DNA from: Chara braunii
Taxonomy: Eukaryota > Streptophyta > Charophyceae > Charales > Characeae
DNA: 64,000 nucleotides
Assembly: GCA_003427395.1 (NCBI GenBank)
Contig: BFEA01000128.1
Location: forward strand, 1,477,140 to 1,541,139
Reading direction: 5' to 3'
Shown here: positions 21,966-34,357 of the stretch, in pieces
Numbering within the stretch: position 1 is the stretch's first letter
Layout: the number at the start of each line of letters is the position of its first letter
Program-made: the position numbers and the translations under genes
Notes under the pieces: generated by a model
Database searches by the model: none
Told to the model about the DNA's origin: nothing
Seen by the model: the letters and a program-made list of their open reading frames with translations, nothing else

Positions 21966-22279
21966 TCAGCACTCCACCCAACAGCCTCACACTTGTGGCA
22001 GTGCTGCTGGGCCATTCACTTGAGTGAATGCTGGTTGGCTGCTACTGTGGGGTGGTGCTGCCGGTAGAGCTGCTGCTGGAGGGAGAATGGAGGTCTGCAG
22101 AGAAGTGGAAGAGGAGAAGGGAGGCAGCCATAGCTGAGGGCTAGGGGCTTTGCCCCACCCTTGTGTGTGTGTTGTGTGTGTGAGTTGGTGTTGCGCCGGT
22201 AAGGTTGCGTCAGGGGTCCAGACGGTGCGGCAGGCGGCACCTATTTTAGTAGGGTTGTGTTGCTGAACTGTTGCTGCGG

Positions 22280-24841
22280 CATCAAGACCTTCCTAAGGGA
22301 AGGTGTTGCCGAACTGCTGACGTGGCGTCAAGATCTTTCTAAGGGAAGGTGTTGCCAGATTTGTTGCGCGGCGCCAATGGTTTTTTTAGTGTGAGTGTGA
22401 GGAGGTGTTGTTCGATCAGCGGCACGACAACGGTAGTGTATCCGGTGGGGCTACGGTGCCGAAATTTTGACTAGGCGGCAGTTTTTTTTAAGGGAAAGTA
22501 CTGTCCGTTTGCACGTACGGCAACGGCGGCAATGCTACCGGAATTTTACAGCGAGGTGGAGCCATTTTTGTTTTGCTGTGTGATTAGGCTGTGATGCCGC
22601 ACGGCAACATGGTACCAGTTTTAACGGCGCAACAAGCAATGGTCCACCATTATTTTTTTGGTGCGGCGACCATGGTGGATCCCAGTATGGCCTGGAGGTT
22701 GGGCTGGCATTGGTGCACAATGGGGACCGTGCGACGGTGGTGCTTGGATTGACGACATGAAGAGATCGCAGAGTGAGTGTACGCGACACTGGTTGTTAAA
22801 GTTGCTGCGCTTGCGGCTTGCGCCGGAAGGACATCTTTATTTTTTAGGCCCGTGGCACATGCGGTTTTGACCAGGGCCACCTTTCTTTTTTTGCGGCACG
22901 CAGTGCGAGTGGTTTTGAGTTCTGGATTATCTGATATTGTGGGCGATGGTATGAGACTACATTGGGATCATTTAGGCTTAGTTTGGGACCAAGTGGGTCT
23001 GATCTTAAGATTGAGACAAGCATGTTGGGCTGGCTATTGTGAGTGGACGTGTTGAGAGGGAGTGCGAAATGTGATTCAGGAGAAAGGTCACAACTTGTGA
23101 GTTGTGTGCCGCATATTTTTCTACGGCGGTCTTTTTTTCTCGATTAATATGTTACTCGACTTTCTTGAGTGAGTCGATTCAAACTTCACTCAAAGTCGGT
23201 TGAATGACTCAGGCTTTCTTTCACACCTGTGTGAACCCACACTTTGCTTGACCCCTGTTGTTTTGAACGTTTGAAAGGAAAGGTAGAGAAAGTTGTGCGA
23301 ATCATGCATGTGAATAGGAAGGTCTGACGTGAGTCTGGGATTGTACTGTTTTCTTTTGAACTTGTTTTCTATGCATGTTGTGCAAGTAGGAAAAAGGATG
23401 CTTGCAAAGAAGGTTGATTTATGCCTATTATGAGAAGATGAAAAAATTATCTTCTTTCTACCTTTTACCTGCCTGATTGTTGAAAAGACTCGTTGTTTTG
23501 AAAAATATCGTTCAGCATGTGTCGTAGAATGAATACGATTGAAATAAAGCAGATGAGGTCAAATGAACTTGTTTTTTCAGTATTGATCCTTTTTATCCCG
23601 AATGACCTTAACTACTGTATCTGTCCAAATGATTCTCATTTTTTGTTTCCTCTGATTCTTTTCATCTAAGTTACTCTGAACTTATGAGGGAAAAAAACAA
23701 ATGCAATCTACTTGGGGTGGAGATGTTTTCTCCCTAGGAAGAATCTGGGGCGGGGATTCGTTGCTTTAGGAACTGACCTTATTATCGACCCGGAGTGGAC
23801 CGTTCTTCGAAGGGGTACTTGCCGATTCAATGGAGACGGCCCGACTTCTGAGATCCAAGTCTTATGCTCGAAGGAGGAGGAGGAGTACCCCAGACCGCTT
23901 CCTAAAGAGAAAGGCATGCAACACTTCAAACAATGCCCCTGATCAATAATCATTTGCTAAGTAGTTTCTCATCCAATAAGATTGACACAGTATGAAGACA
24001 AGTGTGTATTCCTAATCTTTGGTCGGTGATAGGATGGAATGAATAACTTTGGCAGCGCGTCTCATCAAGTCAAAATTAAGGCAACCGATTGCTTTGTCGG
24101 CTACATTAATGTTATTGTTGGTAGTCGAGTCCTTGTTGGCGGTTGTATGATTGTTTTATGATATTCGACCTGAGGCGGTTGGATTGTTTTTTATCTTATG
24201 TTGTTGAATGTATCAAATGATGATTTGGATTCTCCCAGTTATTACTTTGGATTGGATGTACATTCTTATCGGTTGTGGTCAACTCTTTTCGTGGTAATTA
24301 TGTATAGTTGTTATAAATTTTGTTTGACTGTGTATCTAAGGGACTAGGATCGAGTTGGGTTTCATGCTTGGTTGAGACCGTCCTAGTCGACCGACGTTTG
24401 TTCCGCACCTAGAAGATCAGCGCCTTAGGGACGGGCGACGTTCGGGTTCGTTTAGCATTAACCAAGCGTATCTATTTTACAGCGAAGGACCAAACGTCTT
24501 TTGCTGACCTACCTCTTCAATTGCATCATGAAAGCCTTCGCACGTGGGTCAGTAACTCGGTAGGGATACGCCCCTAAGGGTGGTGACAACCCCTTCGGGA
24601 AGGCAAGCTTATGCCCCGCGGGAACCTATCCTATCGTAGGGGACCACAGAATGTACAACTGACACACCTGTCTAGAGTGGTGAAGGGATGACGCAACCGT
24701 GACCGTCTCGGCGGCTTGCGGGATTAGTTAGGCGTCATTCCCAAGTTGTCTCATAATTTTGTTTTCGTTAAACTCCTCCTTGACATGGTTGGGAGGGCTC
24801 TCGCTTTTACGAAGAAGGCGGGAGCCGATGCACTCGACAGC
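22280..24841 (+). mobile_element. LTR copy ii of the long-LTR family
   Basis: Plus orientation. Three hairpin-plus-constant units (22288-22310, 22335-22356, 22482-22506) are followed farther on by the family signposts GGGATACGCCCC with GGTGGTGACA near 24564-24585 and the LTR end CCGATGCACTCGACAG at 24825-24841. No retrotransposon genes follow it directly, so it is a solo or partial LTR. The 5' limit is approximate. No independent gene is seen inside. Confidence 0.5.
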
Positions 24842-25586
24842 GTGCATCGCTAATAGGCTCCACCGAAATCAGGATGGTGGCCGCAAAGTAGTGAGCACCA
24901 ACGATCACAATGACGATACAATCGGGATGGAGATCATGAAGGTCAGTAAGAACAGGGATGTCAAACATAAAGAAGGTCACTACGGTGACGAACCGTGCTA
25001 TAGCTATGCGAAGATTTTTTACTACTCTTCAAGGCACTTCCCATAGTGGCGACACAACCCCCGTTCTTCATAGCCCAAATGCTAACGCCCAGATGCAAAA
25101 TTTATTCCTTCCATTAGGTTCTCTACATCTAAAAACCTTTACATAACACTTTTGGTTGCTCAAATTTGATGAGATTCGAACGAGATTTCTGTTTTTTAAT
25201 CTCGTTAAGTCCTCTCCTCTATTAATGGACTCTCCCGCGCGGCTTTTACTATTCGTAGCGGTCATACCACTTCACAACGCGAGAATCTAAACCCGCCAAA
25301 TGCCTCGCAACGCCTGAAAACCCCCAAAAAGGATCTTCACTCGCACGTTTTCATTAAGGAACGCGCGATTATTGCTCCTACCATGACCATTTTCTCGATT
25401 CCTCCACACACCAATAGAAAAATTCCCACGAGAAATGAAAGTTGAAAAAGCATGTTAAAAAAAAAAATCCTTCATATTTATAAATTATTATTCCAATATT
25501 CGTCTAATTGTAAAATTTTCAATTTTATTTGATAAGTTTCCGTCTAAATATGAGTTTTCCCTTCTAACTACATCTATTTGTTAAAA
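24842..25586. other. no gene seen
   Basis: Short frames only; AT-rich from 25440. Confidence 0.5.
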
Positions 25587-25758
25587 ATGGAATGAAAGTG
25601 TGGACGAGTTTATGAAATGTTTTAATTAAACTTTCATTCTACTACAACAAATATTTTCTAATTTAGATTGGATTAACCTATTTACGACTGAAAATTTATA
25701 CTTAGAATGACAGTCTAATTAAAATATTTCATGAACTCATCCAGACTTTCATTCCATC
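25587..25758. mobile_element. AT-rich fold-back element
   Basis: Arms 25587-25642 and 25703-25758 are reverse complements at roughly 85-90%. Left arm phrases GGAATGAAAGT and TTATGAAAT pair with right arm ATTTCATGAA and ACTTTCATTCC. The AATGAAAGT word continues to recur downstream to about 25900. Confidence 0.7.
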
Positions 25759-25949
25759 TCTAGTATGCAGTTCAAATAACAAGGGATACCCCATTCTTGG
25801 AATGAAAGTTTTCAAGTAAGAAAGAAAATTTTAAAATTGGAATGACATTTTTTAAGATGGAATGAAAATTTAAAATTTAGAATGTAATTTTACTATAGAA
25901 TGATTATTTAATTTTGGAAAATTTTTCTGTTGACACATTTTCTCTTCTA

Positions 25950-26960
25950 GCTCACTATCTACTAACCTATTGTCAAAACTAACTTGATCATTGTACTCGC
26001 CTATGGCTAAAACATTGGAAAGGCATTTTCTCCCTCTCGATTTCGATGAAAAACGAGTGAACTACGAATTCACTCCTCCGCCTTCATAGTCTTTTTTGCC
26101 ATCTCCTTTCTCGAATGCACCTGAAGGCTGAAGGCTGAAGCAGAATCCAGCGAGGTTCAGTCCGCCCAAAATTTTCCTTTTCACAACAGTTACTTCACCC
26201 TATCTCCAGTTCGCTCTGTTGTCAGACCCATTTTTGTTGCTCTTCATTCCCCTTCGACCTCCTCTCTACATCGTCTTGTCCTTCTTGCTCATCACACTTC
26301 GTATTGAGGCGCTGAGTTTTATTGTTGCGCAGTAAGCCGTTTGGCACCTCCAACAGTCCCAAAGATCATCTCGAAGGGAGTCAGCTATTAGACGGTTCAA
26401 TTTGTCTTTCACCCCCATAGCCCAAGTTCGATGAACGTCCTGCTTGGAAGTTATCGCCCCAGCCTCCAGCGCAATCTCCTCCGGCTCGCTTTAGTCCGGA
26501 GGAACTCACCACCGCCTCCGGCCCCCAATCGACAAGCTCCCATACGGACAGCCGGTCGCGGAGTCAAGGGCACGACGTACTACAAAGCCTAAGCATGAGT
26601 CTTGGTGGACTAGGCCCGGTACGGCTCACATCGGTAGTAGGAAATATTCAAATGAGAACTTTGAAGACCAAAGTGGAGAGGAGTTCTATGTACACAACCC
26701 AGACACACAATACCGTTGCGGACTCTTCCACGGTGCCTTGGGCCGCCCCACCCAAGCACAGGCCACTTCTTTTGGGTCCAAGCGGTCACACTCAAACCTC
26801 TTACAGTAGACTCGTGGTTGGTGGGCGGTACACCCGCAAAGGCACACACCACTCAGGTTTCTTCCGCCTCGTGGACCAGATCAGTCGCTAGCTTACACAT
26901 CGCTGACCACCATCAGTCAGTGTTTCAGTAGTTTACAATCGCATCAACCGGACGAACACT
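25950..26960 (+). repeat. unidentified dispersed repeat, copy 2
   Basis: Diverged partner of 9940-11240. The best-matching part is 26605-26680 against the 130-bp tandem unit, and 26780-26850 against 10855-10920. Confidence 0.5.
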
Positions 26961-27849
26961 CGTCGGTCCTGACACCGGCTGCGGACCTGGCACCGACACA
27001 AGTGTTGGTCCTAATAGGAAAAAAAAAAAAAAAAAAAAAAAAGCGAAAAGAAACCAAATAAAAATATAAGTAAAGGCAAAACGGGAGGAGCGGGAGGAAC
27101 CTCTAGTCCCCTTTTCAGTCCTGCCTATCAGACCCACAGTTGTGGCAAATAATAAAACCAAAGGGGATAGTCATTGTCGTGCCCTCAACCGCTCGGTCTC
27201 TTCACAATACTCTGATATCCCTGCATCGTCGCCAGTTGGCCTCGATCCTTGAATCTCTCGGTTTAACGTCTGACGCCATAACTAATAGTGTTAGGCCCAA
27301 GGTTGGTTCTAGCACCAACGGTAACCTATATAAGCAGGTACCATAAAGCGCGTGGGTTTACTGAAACGTTTCAAATCCGCATCTCGGCCTATCAACTAAT
27401 CCAACGGCCACCAAGCCTCCGCGTTCACCACGAGGCCACTCGTTCACTCACTCCCACGCTTACATTTACTCCCCTCATTATACAGAATGGTGTCACCGCT
27501 GACGTCGTCCTCCGCACATACGCGCATGTCGCGCTCAAGCATACTAATCAAAATAAAATATTATTTAAACCTAGTTTAATAATTAAAAAAAAAAAGTCCA
27601 CAATCATGCCAACTTTACAATCATAAAAAAAAAAGAAGGATAATGTCCGCCTTAAACACTCTATTTCTTACTCAACCGTCCAGTCAGCGTAAACAAAAGG
27701 CACAACCGCGACTCGCGCGGAGTACTCAAATTTTAAACCAAACTTACTCTCTGTCACTTGCAACAACCAGGGCGGATACCGTTTTAAGGGTATTCACACC
27801 GCCAGCGTGTCAGCGAGGGAACGCGAGAGAAAGCGGGTCCTGTAGTTAA
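26961..27849. other. no gene; part shared with 37270-37480
   Basis: Includes an A-run at 27019-27042. The stretch near 27705-27810 (GACTCGCGCGG, later AAGGGTATTC.CACC) resembles 37375-37485 in the same order, so it probably belongs to the start of the long-LTR family. Confidence 0.45.
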
Positions 27850-28259
27850 AAAGTTCATTACCAACTATATGCAGCAGTTCGCATACACCAAACAGCTTCA
27901 TCAGGGAATCGAGGCATTCCATCGACTCATGATAACGATGTATCATTCCGTCCTCTAGTGAAAATTTCATTGTTGTTCCGCATGCATGATGAGCGGTGGA
28001 ACGTGGTCTGTAGCATAGCGTTTCAAGATCGTTCGGATCTTCTTTACCAATATCATTATATTGCTCATGGTCTTATGCTGATCGTAAATGACATCTTGGT
28101 CGAAGTGTTGTCAGCGTTCGTGTTCATCACTGTGGTGGGCGTTAGCACAATTCGGTGTCATGCTTCTGAGTGGTCGTCTTTGTTTCTACTAACCGACTTC
28201 ATCATGGCGCTCATGGGAGCTGTCATGATCGCGTTGCTGCTAGGGGCCATCATCGAGGT

Positions 28260-28489
28260 GTGTTGCTTGTCGTACGGTCACTTTGTTGCTTGCATAAGAT
28301 ATTTAAATGGAGCTGGAGATGAGGTCCTCCTGACTCATCCGATCGCTTTGCTGGTTGCATAAAACATTGAAATGAGGTTGGAGACGACGTCCTCCTTACT
28401 GATCCGGTCGCTCTGTTATTTGCCTAACGCATTGAAATGAGGTTGGAGATGAGGTCCTCGTGACAGATCCGGTCGCTTTGCTAAGTCAG
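28260..28489 (+). repeat. 65-bp tandem repeat, about 3.5 copies
   Basis: Units start at 28260, 28325, 28390 and 28455 (partial). Shared phrases are TCCTCCTGACTCATCC, GGTCGCTTTG and ATTGAAATGAGGTTGGAGA. The first unit is most diverged. Confidence 0.85.
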
Positions 28490-29760
28490 TCAGATTTGAA
28501 TTCTGACAAAGGTCTGACTTTTCTCCTTGTGAGAATAGTCCAGCCAAAGTGTGTTCGTGATTGCATGGGGTTGAAGAGAACAACTTGGAAAGTTAATCAA
28601 TTAAATAAGATACAAGACTAATGTTTTTTTTAATCAGGTTAAGCAAAAGATGAAAAGTCTAGATAAATGAACCCTTGTATTGAATTGGTTTAATACGATG
28701 TGGACATGACATCCTCCTTGACAATACTTTGTCTTTCTGCTCAATCTCTGTTTGTCTTTTGCATTATAGGTAGTTTGTTAGTGTTCGTCTTATGCTTGAG
28801 CGACAGAATAGCAGATGTATGCTTTTTGTTTTCACATTGTCTCTTTTTGTATGATTGTTTTTCATAGGGCTTTGGCTAGCCTAGTAGAAGTGCTCGAAGC
28901 CTCTTTTCCTTAGGGGAGATACTGCCAAAATTTTCGCTCAATACTCAAATTTAGTCAAGTTTCAGAAACGTCAAACTATGATAGAAAATAGTTTAGTTTT
29001 TGGGGTCAATAGAAATTCTGAAAGTTTTCCTTTCTAAAGGAAGTGCTGCCGAAAATTGTACTAAAACCAAAGAGTTAATAATTTTCACGTGTTTTCATAA
29101 TAACAAGTCTTTGGGGTCAGTAAGAATACTAAGCAGTTTAGAGTGTCATATGGAGTTGAACTCCGTTAACTTGACAGGCGATTCCTGAATTGATTTTATG
29201 ATGCAGATCATTGCTACATGCGAGTGTTCTTCGAAGTCTTAAGCTTCATCAACTTCTGCTATCAGAGTGATGGCAGGTCGGTTCACGACTCAACTCCTAC
29301 CCATCATGATACCCACACCCAGATGTTTGTAACCAGGCGAAAGGCATTTCGTGTAAATAAAGTCCCTATTCTTTGAACCTCTCTTGAATGGTCATGCAAA
29401 AGTTGTGTGAATCGGGGTAGGCGGGTATGCATTTGCTGAGTGCGGGTCGAAAAAGAGCGTGTGGGACATGGTTTTGGGAGAAAAATGGATTGACCACGTT
29501 TTATGGCATATGTGTATGGATTTTCATTGGAGTTCATGTGTGTGCAGGTATGTATGGGAGTGACGGCTCGCTCCTGGATTGAGAGTGATATAGATGAATG
29601 AGTGCAAGGTGTGAGTAACAAGTTTCAGCTATGGCTGTGAGAATGACTCTCCCTGATTTCCTCCGATACTCCCTCTTTTTTTTTTTTTTTTTTTTTTTCG
29701 GCCTCACGTATCTAGCAAGTATGCAGGAGTAGATGAGTTAAAGGATCAGCGTTCGATCCT

Positions 29761-29902
29761 CTGTCAGATTGAGACTTAATTAGGTATGGCGAATTGCTCG
29801 TCAACCCGTGACTTTTCTTATTTTCTTTCCTCTGTCAGATTGAGACTTAATTAGGTATGGCGAATTGCTCGTCAACCCGTGACTTTTCTTATTTTCTTTC
29901 CT
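29761..29902 (+). repeat. 71-bp perfect tandem duplication
   Basis: 29761-29831 and 29832-29902 are identical as read. Confidence 0.97.
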
Positions 29903-30889
29903 CAAGTGAGGGACGAGCGAATCCCATCTCAAAGGGCTTTGCTTTCTAGATCATTAGTCGAACGTTGGTTTTGAGCCTGGAATTCGAGGTCCTTGTTCAA
30001 AACATCCCACGCTCTGGTCCAGCATAAAAGGATTTCCCCTTTGAGTCGGACATGCGCCTCTTGCTTATCTTCACCTACTGCCTAAAAGATAGGGGTGCCG
30101 CAAGGGTCGCACGAGTTATCCATCAGCCGTGCAATATCGTGAAGGAGGAACCCTTCACGATATTTCGCTTTCGACACTTTAGTGTCGTATGCAATCCCGG
30201 AACCCATGAGATACTGCGCGGATGTGGGTAATGCATGAAGCGCCGCCATGACAGCAGATCAAATGAGTACACGTGATTGAGCGTCATGTTTCTCTACTTT
30301 CTTTTTATGCAAGTTTGTGCGGACCTCGCTCAAATACGTTGGTCTTCTAAGTTATGGGTCGGAAATAATGAAAAAGGGATTAGGCTTATTTGTTTGTCTA
30401 AGTTAGTTTGTTTTGTTGTATGTCGCATGGTTGAGTTAGGATGTCCTGGTCGACCGACGTTGAATCGCACGTGGGAGATCAGCAGCCAGCGTGACGTTTC
30501 GCGTGTGGGTCTGAGATAGGCGTGACCCGCACGTACCCCCTATGCTACAGTATACGTGAAATACCCTCGATTGGGCCACCTCCGCGATTGCATGCAAAAG
30601 CTTCCACGTGTGGTTCAGTAGCTCGACGGGGATACGCCCACCCAAGGGATGGTGACAGCTCCCACGGGTGGAGGTTGTTGTACCTCGCGAGACCCTGTCC
30701 TATCATAGGGACTCGATGGAGGTATAGCTGGCGCACTGGAGGGGAGCGGCTCCGCGGCTTCCCTTCTCCTAAAGGGACTTGCGAATTTTGTCAATCCTGG
30801 GTGACGCGGCCGGGAAGGTTCCTCCAGCAGGGACCGTGTGCTCGACAAGGTGCTCATAGATAATTCTTAGGATACTCGTGATAATGTTC

Positions 30890-31240
30890 ACGCTTTTCTT
30901 GCTATTCGAATTAATTGGTCGGACATTGGTCATGAACTAGAATTCAAGGTTTTTGTCCAAAACATTCCAGGTTGCAACTCAGCACAAAGAGATTTCCCCA
31001 ATGCGTTGAGCATTCGCGCCACACCAATCATGACGTTCTACCTAAGGCACAGAGGCGCCGCGAGGGTTGAATGACTCATCCTTTGGTTGTTCAATATCGT
31101 GAAAGAAACGTCATTCACGACACTTCATCTCTGGTGCTTGAGCGTCATTAGGAACGCTGAAGATCTCGAAGGGCTGAGCGATTATAGGTAATGCACGAGG
31201 CGTTGCCATTACAGTTGACTGTTAAAGTTCGCATAACTAG
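30890..31240 (+). mobile_element. diverged LTR-family fragment
   Basis: Matches 29940-30290 in order: TCATTAGTCGAACGTTGG region, CAAAACAT.CCA, CAATATCGTGAA, GTAATGCA.GA.GCG. It stops before the 3' part of the LTR. Confidence 0.5.
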
Positions 31241-32727
31241 ATATTGTGGATTTCCTTCACTTCACACTTCCTTTTAAACTTCTTTGTGCAGATTACACTT
31301 GAAGTTCTCACACAAATTAAGTTATGGATCAGAACCTTCACAAAGAGAACCAGATGCGAATCAAACACTTGCTTGACTACGACTTTTGGAGTCTTGTGTG
31401 TCTTTTTACGGGGAACGGGGGAATTAAACTCTCGTTAAATCCCGTTGAATCAAAAGAAATCTTATTGAATTCCCATTAAACGCAAAAATGGGCTGCTCCC
31501 TCGCTTTTCAGAAAAACTAAATTGATGCACGGGATCCGAAACAAGTGGTCTTGGGCATTAAAAAAAAAAAAAAACTACCAAAAAAAAAAAACAATTCCAA
31601 CCCCTGAAGCACCTCTTATACCACCGAATTAGACCTACACCAACCGGTCTGCAACCCACCACTCACCAACCCCCCAGCACCAATCTCCAAACCTACCCTG
31701 AAGCCCTCCAAGCCATCTGCCCCTACATCCCCCAACCCCCAAGGCCCAGTTATGCGTATGTAGTTGTGTTGTGTGTGCACGTATGTGTGTACGTGTGTGC
31801 CTGAGTGTAAGGGTGTCTGTGCATGAATATGTATGTATGCGCGCGATTGTGTATGTGTGTTTGTAAGTGTGTGTGTGTGTGTGTCTGCGCATGATCTTGG
31901 CGTGTGTGTGTGTGCATGTGTGTGTGTTTATGCTTGTGTGTGTGTGTTGTGTCTGTGTGTGTGCATGCGTGTCTGTTTTTCCTCTTCTTATTTGCTTTTA
32001 TGTTTTCTGTTTTTTTTTTTAATACATGAAGTCAAAAAAAAAAAAAAAAACTCGCAATCAGGAGGCTGCGCTTGTGTGGATTCCATTTCCGTTGTTTCAT
32101 TTTCTTTCTATATTCGGTAAGGTCGTGCAATACAGCTTCGCTAGGACGGGTTCGTTTAGGGTCTTCGACAATAGAAAATAGGGTCCGGTCGCAGTCGTCC
32201 CTAAGATTGGTTGTAGGGAAGGTTATCTCGTCAAGGTCGCTGCAACTTCGTATAGGCCATCGTCCATTCTTTCCCTTTTGAGGGATAAAGTTTTTTCCCA
32301 TTGAAAACTGGGGGCAGGCGATATGGGTTGGGGAGGGCGATTTCGGTCTGATTTTTTTTTTTTTTCTCTTCTAGTGCATCTTCCCAAAAATATAGTATTG
32401 AAGCATTCTGCTGTTTGTTACCAAGTAACGAAATCTAGAACGGACTGTCGTGCCCCGTTGGCAAGGCTTACTAAAAAAGAAAAAAGAAAAAAAAAAAACG
32501 TACTTCCCTTTGTCACCAAAGCTGTGGACTCCACTATGACCAAATGTGCAAAATGAGCAAGAATCTTCTGGTAGAACATAGGTAGATACACTGCTAGTAG
32601 TTAATAGTTTGAAATGCCATTTTTCCTGGCCACGTGTGGGGTGGTACAACCCTCACTAGCTTGCTATTCGTTTTTCAAGGTTTTTTTTTTTCCCCCTCTG
32701 GCGATCCAAGAATTTGGGCTCCGTCCA
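31241..32727. other. no gene; GT-rich and T/A-rich low-complexity DNA
   Basis: A degenerate TG-rich tract lies at 31745-31975 and A/T runs near 31560, 32030 and 32350. CGTTAAATCCCGTTGAATC near 31428 is nearly the reverse complement of GATCTCTTCAACGGGATTCAATG near 33412. The intervening 2 kb could be an insertion, but no target duplication was found. Confidence 0.5.
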
Positions 32728-33002
32728 GCGGCCTAGCTCAGTTGGTTAGGCACGCAAGTGGCATTCAGGAGGTGGTTCAAGCCCCGCCTATGGCACTCTT
32801 GATGCCAACCAACTGAGATAGTCAACTGAATCCTCTCAGTCTGTATCAGGAAGGTCTTCAGCCAACACGGGTGTGAGTGCGCGTGTGAGTGCGCGTGTGA
32901 GTGGGTTGCGTGTGGTGTGTGGAACACCATCCAGAAGGCTGCCCATCCCCCACTTCATATGATCATTGTGTACTCAGCGACTCACCTCTACAACACCATG
33001 GA

Positions 33003-33033
<31 letters not shown>
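32728..33033 (+). mobile_element. tRNA-derived SINE with poly(A) tail
   Basis: The head has a perfect pol III A-box TAGCTCAGTTGG (32734-32745) and B-box GGTTCAAGCCC (32774-32784) at tRNA-like spacing. About 210 bp of unrelated body follow, including a short GTGAGTGCGC repeat, and the element ends in 28 A residues (33006-33033). This is the textbook SINE layout. I found no convincing target duplication, so the ends may be slightly off or the copy old. It lacks coding sequence. Confidence 0.85.
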
Positions 33034-33034
<1 letters not shown>

Positions 33035-33589
33035 ATTTGTCAAGCTTACTCTCTATAACATAAATCATGTTACCCAGATGGATGCATCCCCGCATCAAAC
33101 ATGGCATAACAGTTGTTGTACATCTTTAAAATGTTTATAACCCTATATTTTTGGCTTATTTTTCTGGTGTTTTTTTCAGCCCTAAAAATATCTCTATGTA
33201 ACCAAAAAAAAGAACAAACTCATTTCATCTTTTTTTTTTTTTTCATTGTCTTTATGTCATTATTTTTTAAAAAATATAGTAAAAGCTCAAAAAATAAAAA
33301 TAAAAATATGAGGTTGTAGAGCTCAAAAAGATATACAACCCTTTATATATATATTTATATAATTTTTAGCTCGCAAAAAAAATCATCACGGGTCCCATTG
33401 TAACCCGTCTAACGATCTCTTCAACGGGATTCAATGCGAATTGAACGCGCGTTGAATCTTTCAACGTGGAACCCGCGTTAAATCGATTTTCGGACACACG
33501 TGAAGAGTCGGCACGCGCACGTGTTAGCAGAGACTCAGGACTACGATAATTTACACGTTCGTGCGTGCACGAAAATTTGACCTTCCTTG
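33034..33589. other. AT-rich spacer, no gene
   Basis: Homopolymer A/T runs and an AT-rich stretch, then a small palindromic cluster of TTGAA/TTCAA words at 33410-33480. Confidence 0.5.
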
Positions 33590-33769
33590 TTTAAAAGTTA
33601 TCTAGGTGGAACGAGAAGGTTCCCGATAGAAGGGTTAGCGTTGTTGGGGGTGCGTCAGACAACTCACCACCACTCTTAAGTTTCCTTCTGCCTCTTGTGT
33701 CATCCTACCCTATCCCGCTTGGGGCACAACAACGTACAAAAGATAGCAAGGTGTTCGCTCTGTTTTTGG

Positions 33770-34357
33770 GTTCATTAAGAGACTGACCCCTTATCCTGCG
33801 CGTCAACCGACACCTAAGCGTCGAATGCGAGCTCATCATCATAAACGTTCACGCACGACGTCAAAATGCCCTAGCACGAGCACCGTTACAGGTCGAGCGA
33901 ATAAAGGAACGAAGTGTGATTTGCATGTAGACACGAGTTTATATTGAAGTGTATCGCGTGGTTACATTGACCGTCCCGGATCGTGTTCGAGAGATCAGCA
34001 CCTCGCGCAATGATTCGTGCACGGATTCGATTCGAGCGTTAACCGCACGTACCCCCTGTGCTACAGCGAACCAGAGCCACCTCTGCAATTGCATATGAAA
34101 AGTCTTCACACGCGGTTCGATACCTCGACAGGGATACGCCCACCTAAGGGATGGTTACAGCTCCTGCGGGTGGAAGTAAATTGTGCCTCATGTGGCCCTA
34201 TCGTGTTGTAGGAGCTTGCGAGAGGTATGGTTGGCGCACTCCATCGAAAAGGTAAACGCTCTCCTCGACAAGTTCTGTAAAAATTTTGCATGACACGACC
34301 GGTAGGGTCTCCCCGTCGGGACCGATGCGCGCAACAACGTGCTGCAAACCAGTCTCA
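33770..34357 (+). mobile_element. LTR copy iv (3' part)
   Basis: Contains the hairpin signpost CCGACACCTAAGCGTCGAATGC (33805 region), GGGATACGCCCACC with GGTTACAGCTCC near 34132, and an end GGGACCGATGCGCGCAACAACG at about 34319-34340. It is parallel to copy iii throughout this span. Confidence 0.55.

Larger units (their letters stand above)
27850..30850 (+). mobile_element. LTR copy iii of the long-LTR family
   Basis: Plus orientation. It contains a 65-bp tandem array (28260-28489), two hairpin units (28904-28926, 29027-29050), the hairpin CGACACTTTAGTGTCGTATGC near 30171, GGGATACGCCCACC with GGTGACA near 30636, and an end GGGACCGTGTGCTCGACAAGG at about 30850. An open frame of 134 codons at 27958-28362 lies in this LTR and looks accidental. 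Confidence 0.5.

Noticed and set aside
31428-33440. A 2-kb transposon bounded by CGTTAAATCCCGTTGAATC and its near complement
   Set aside because: The inverted match is short and imperfect and I found no target duplication.
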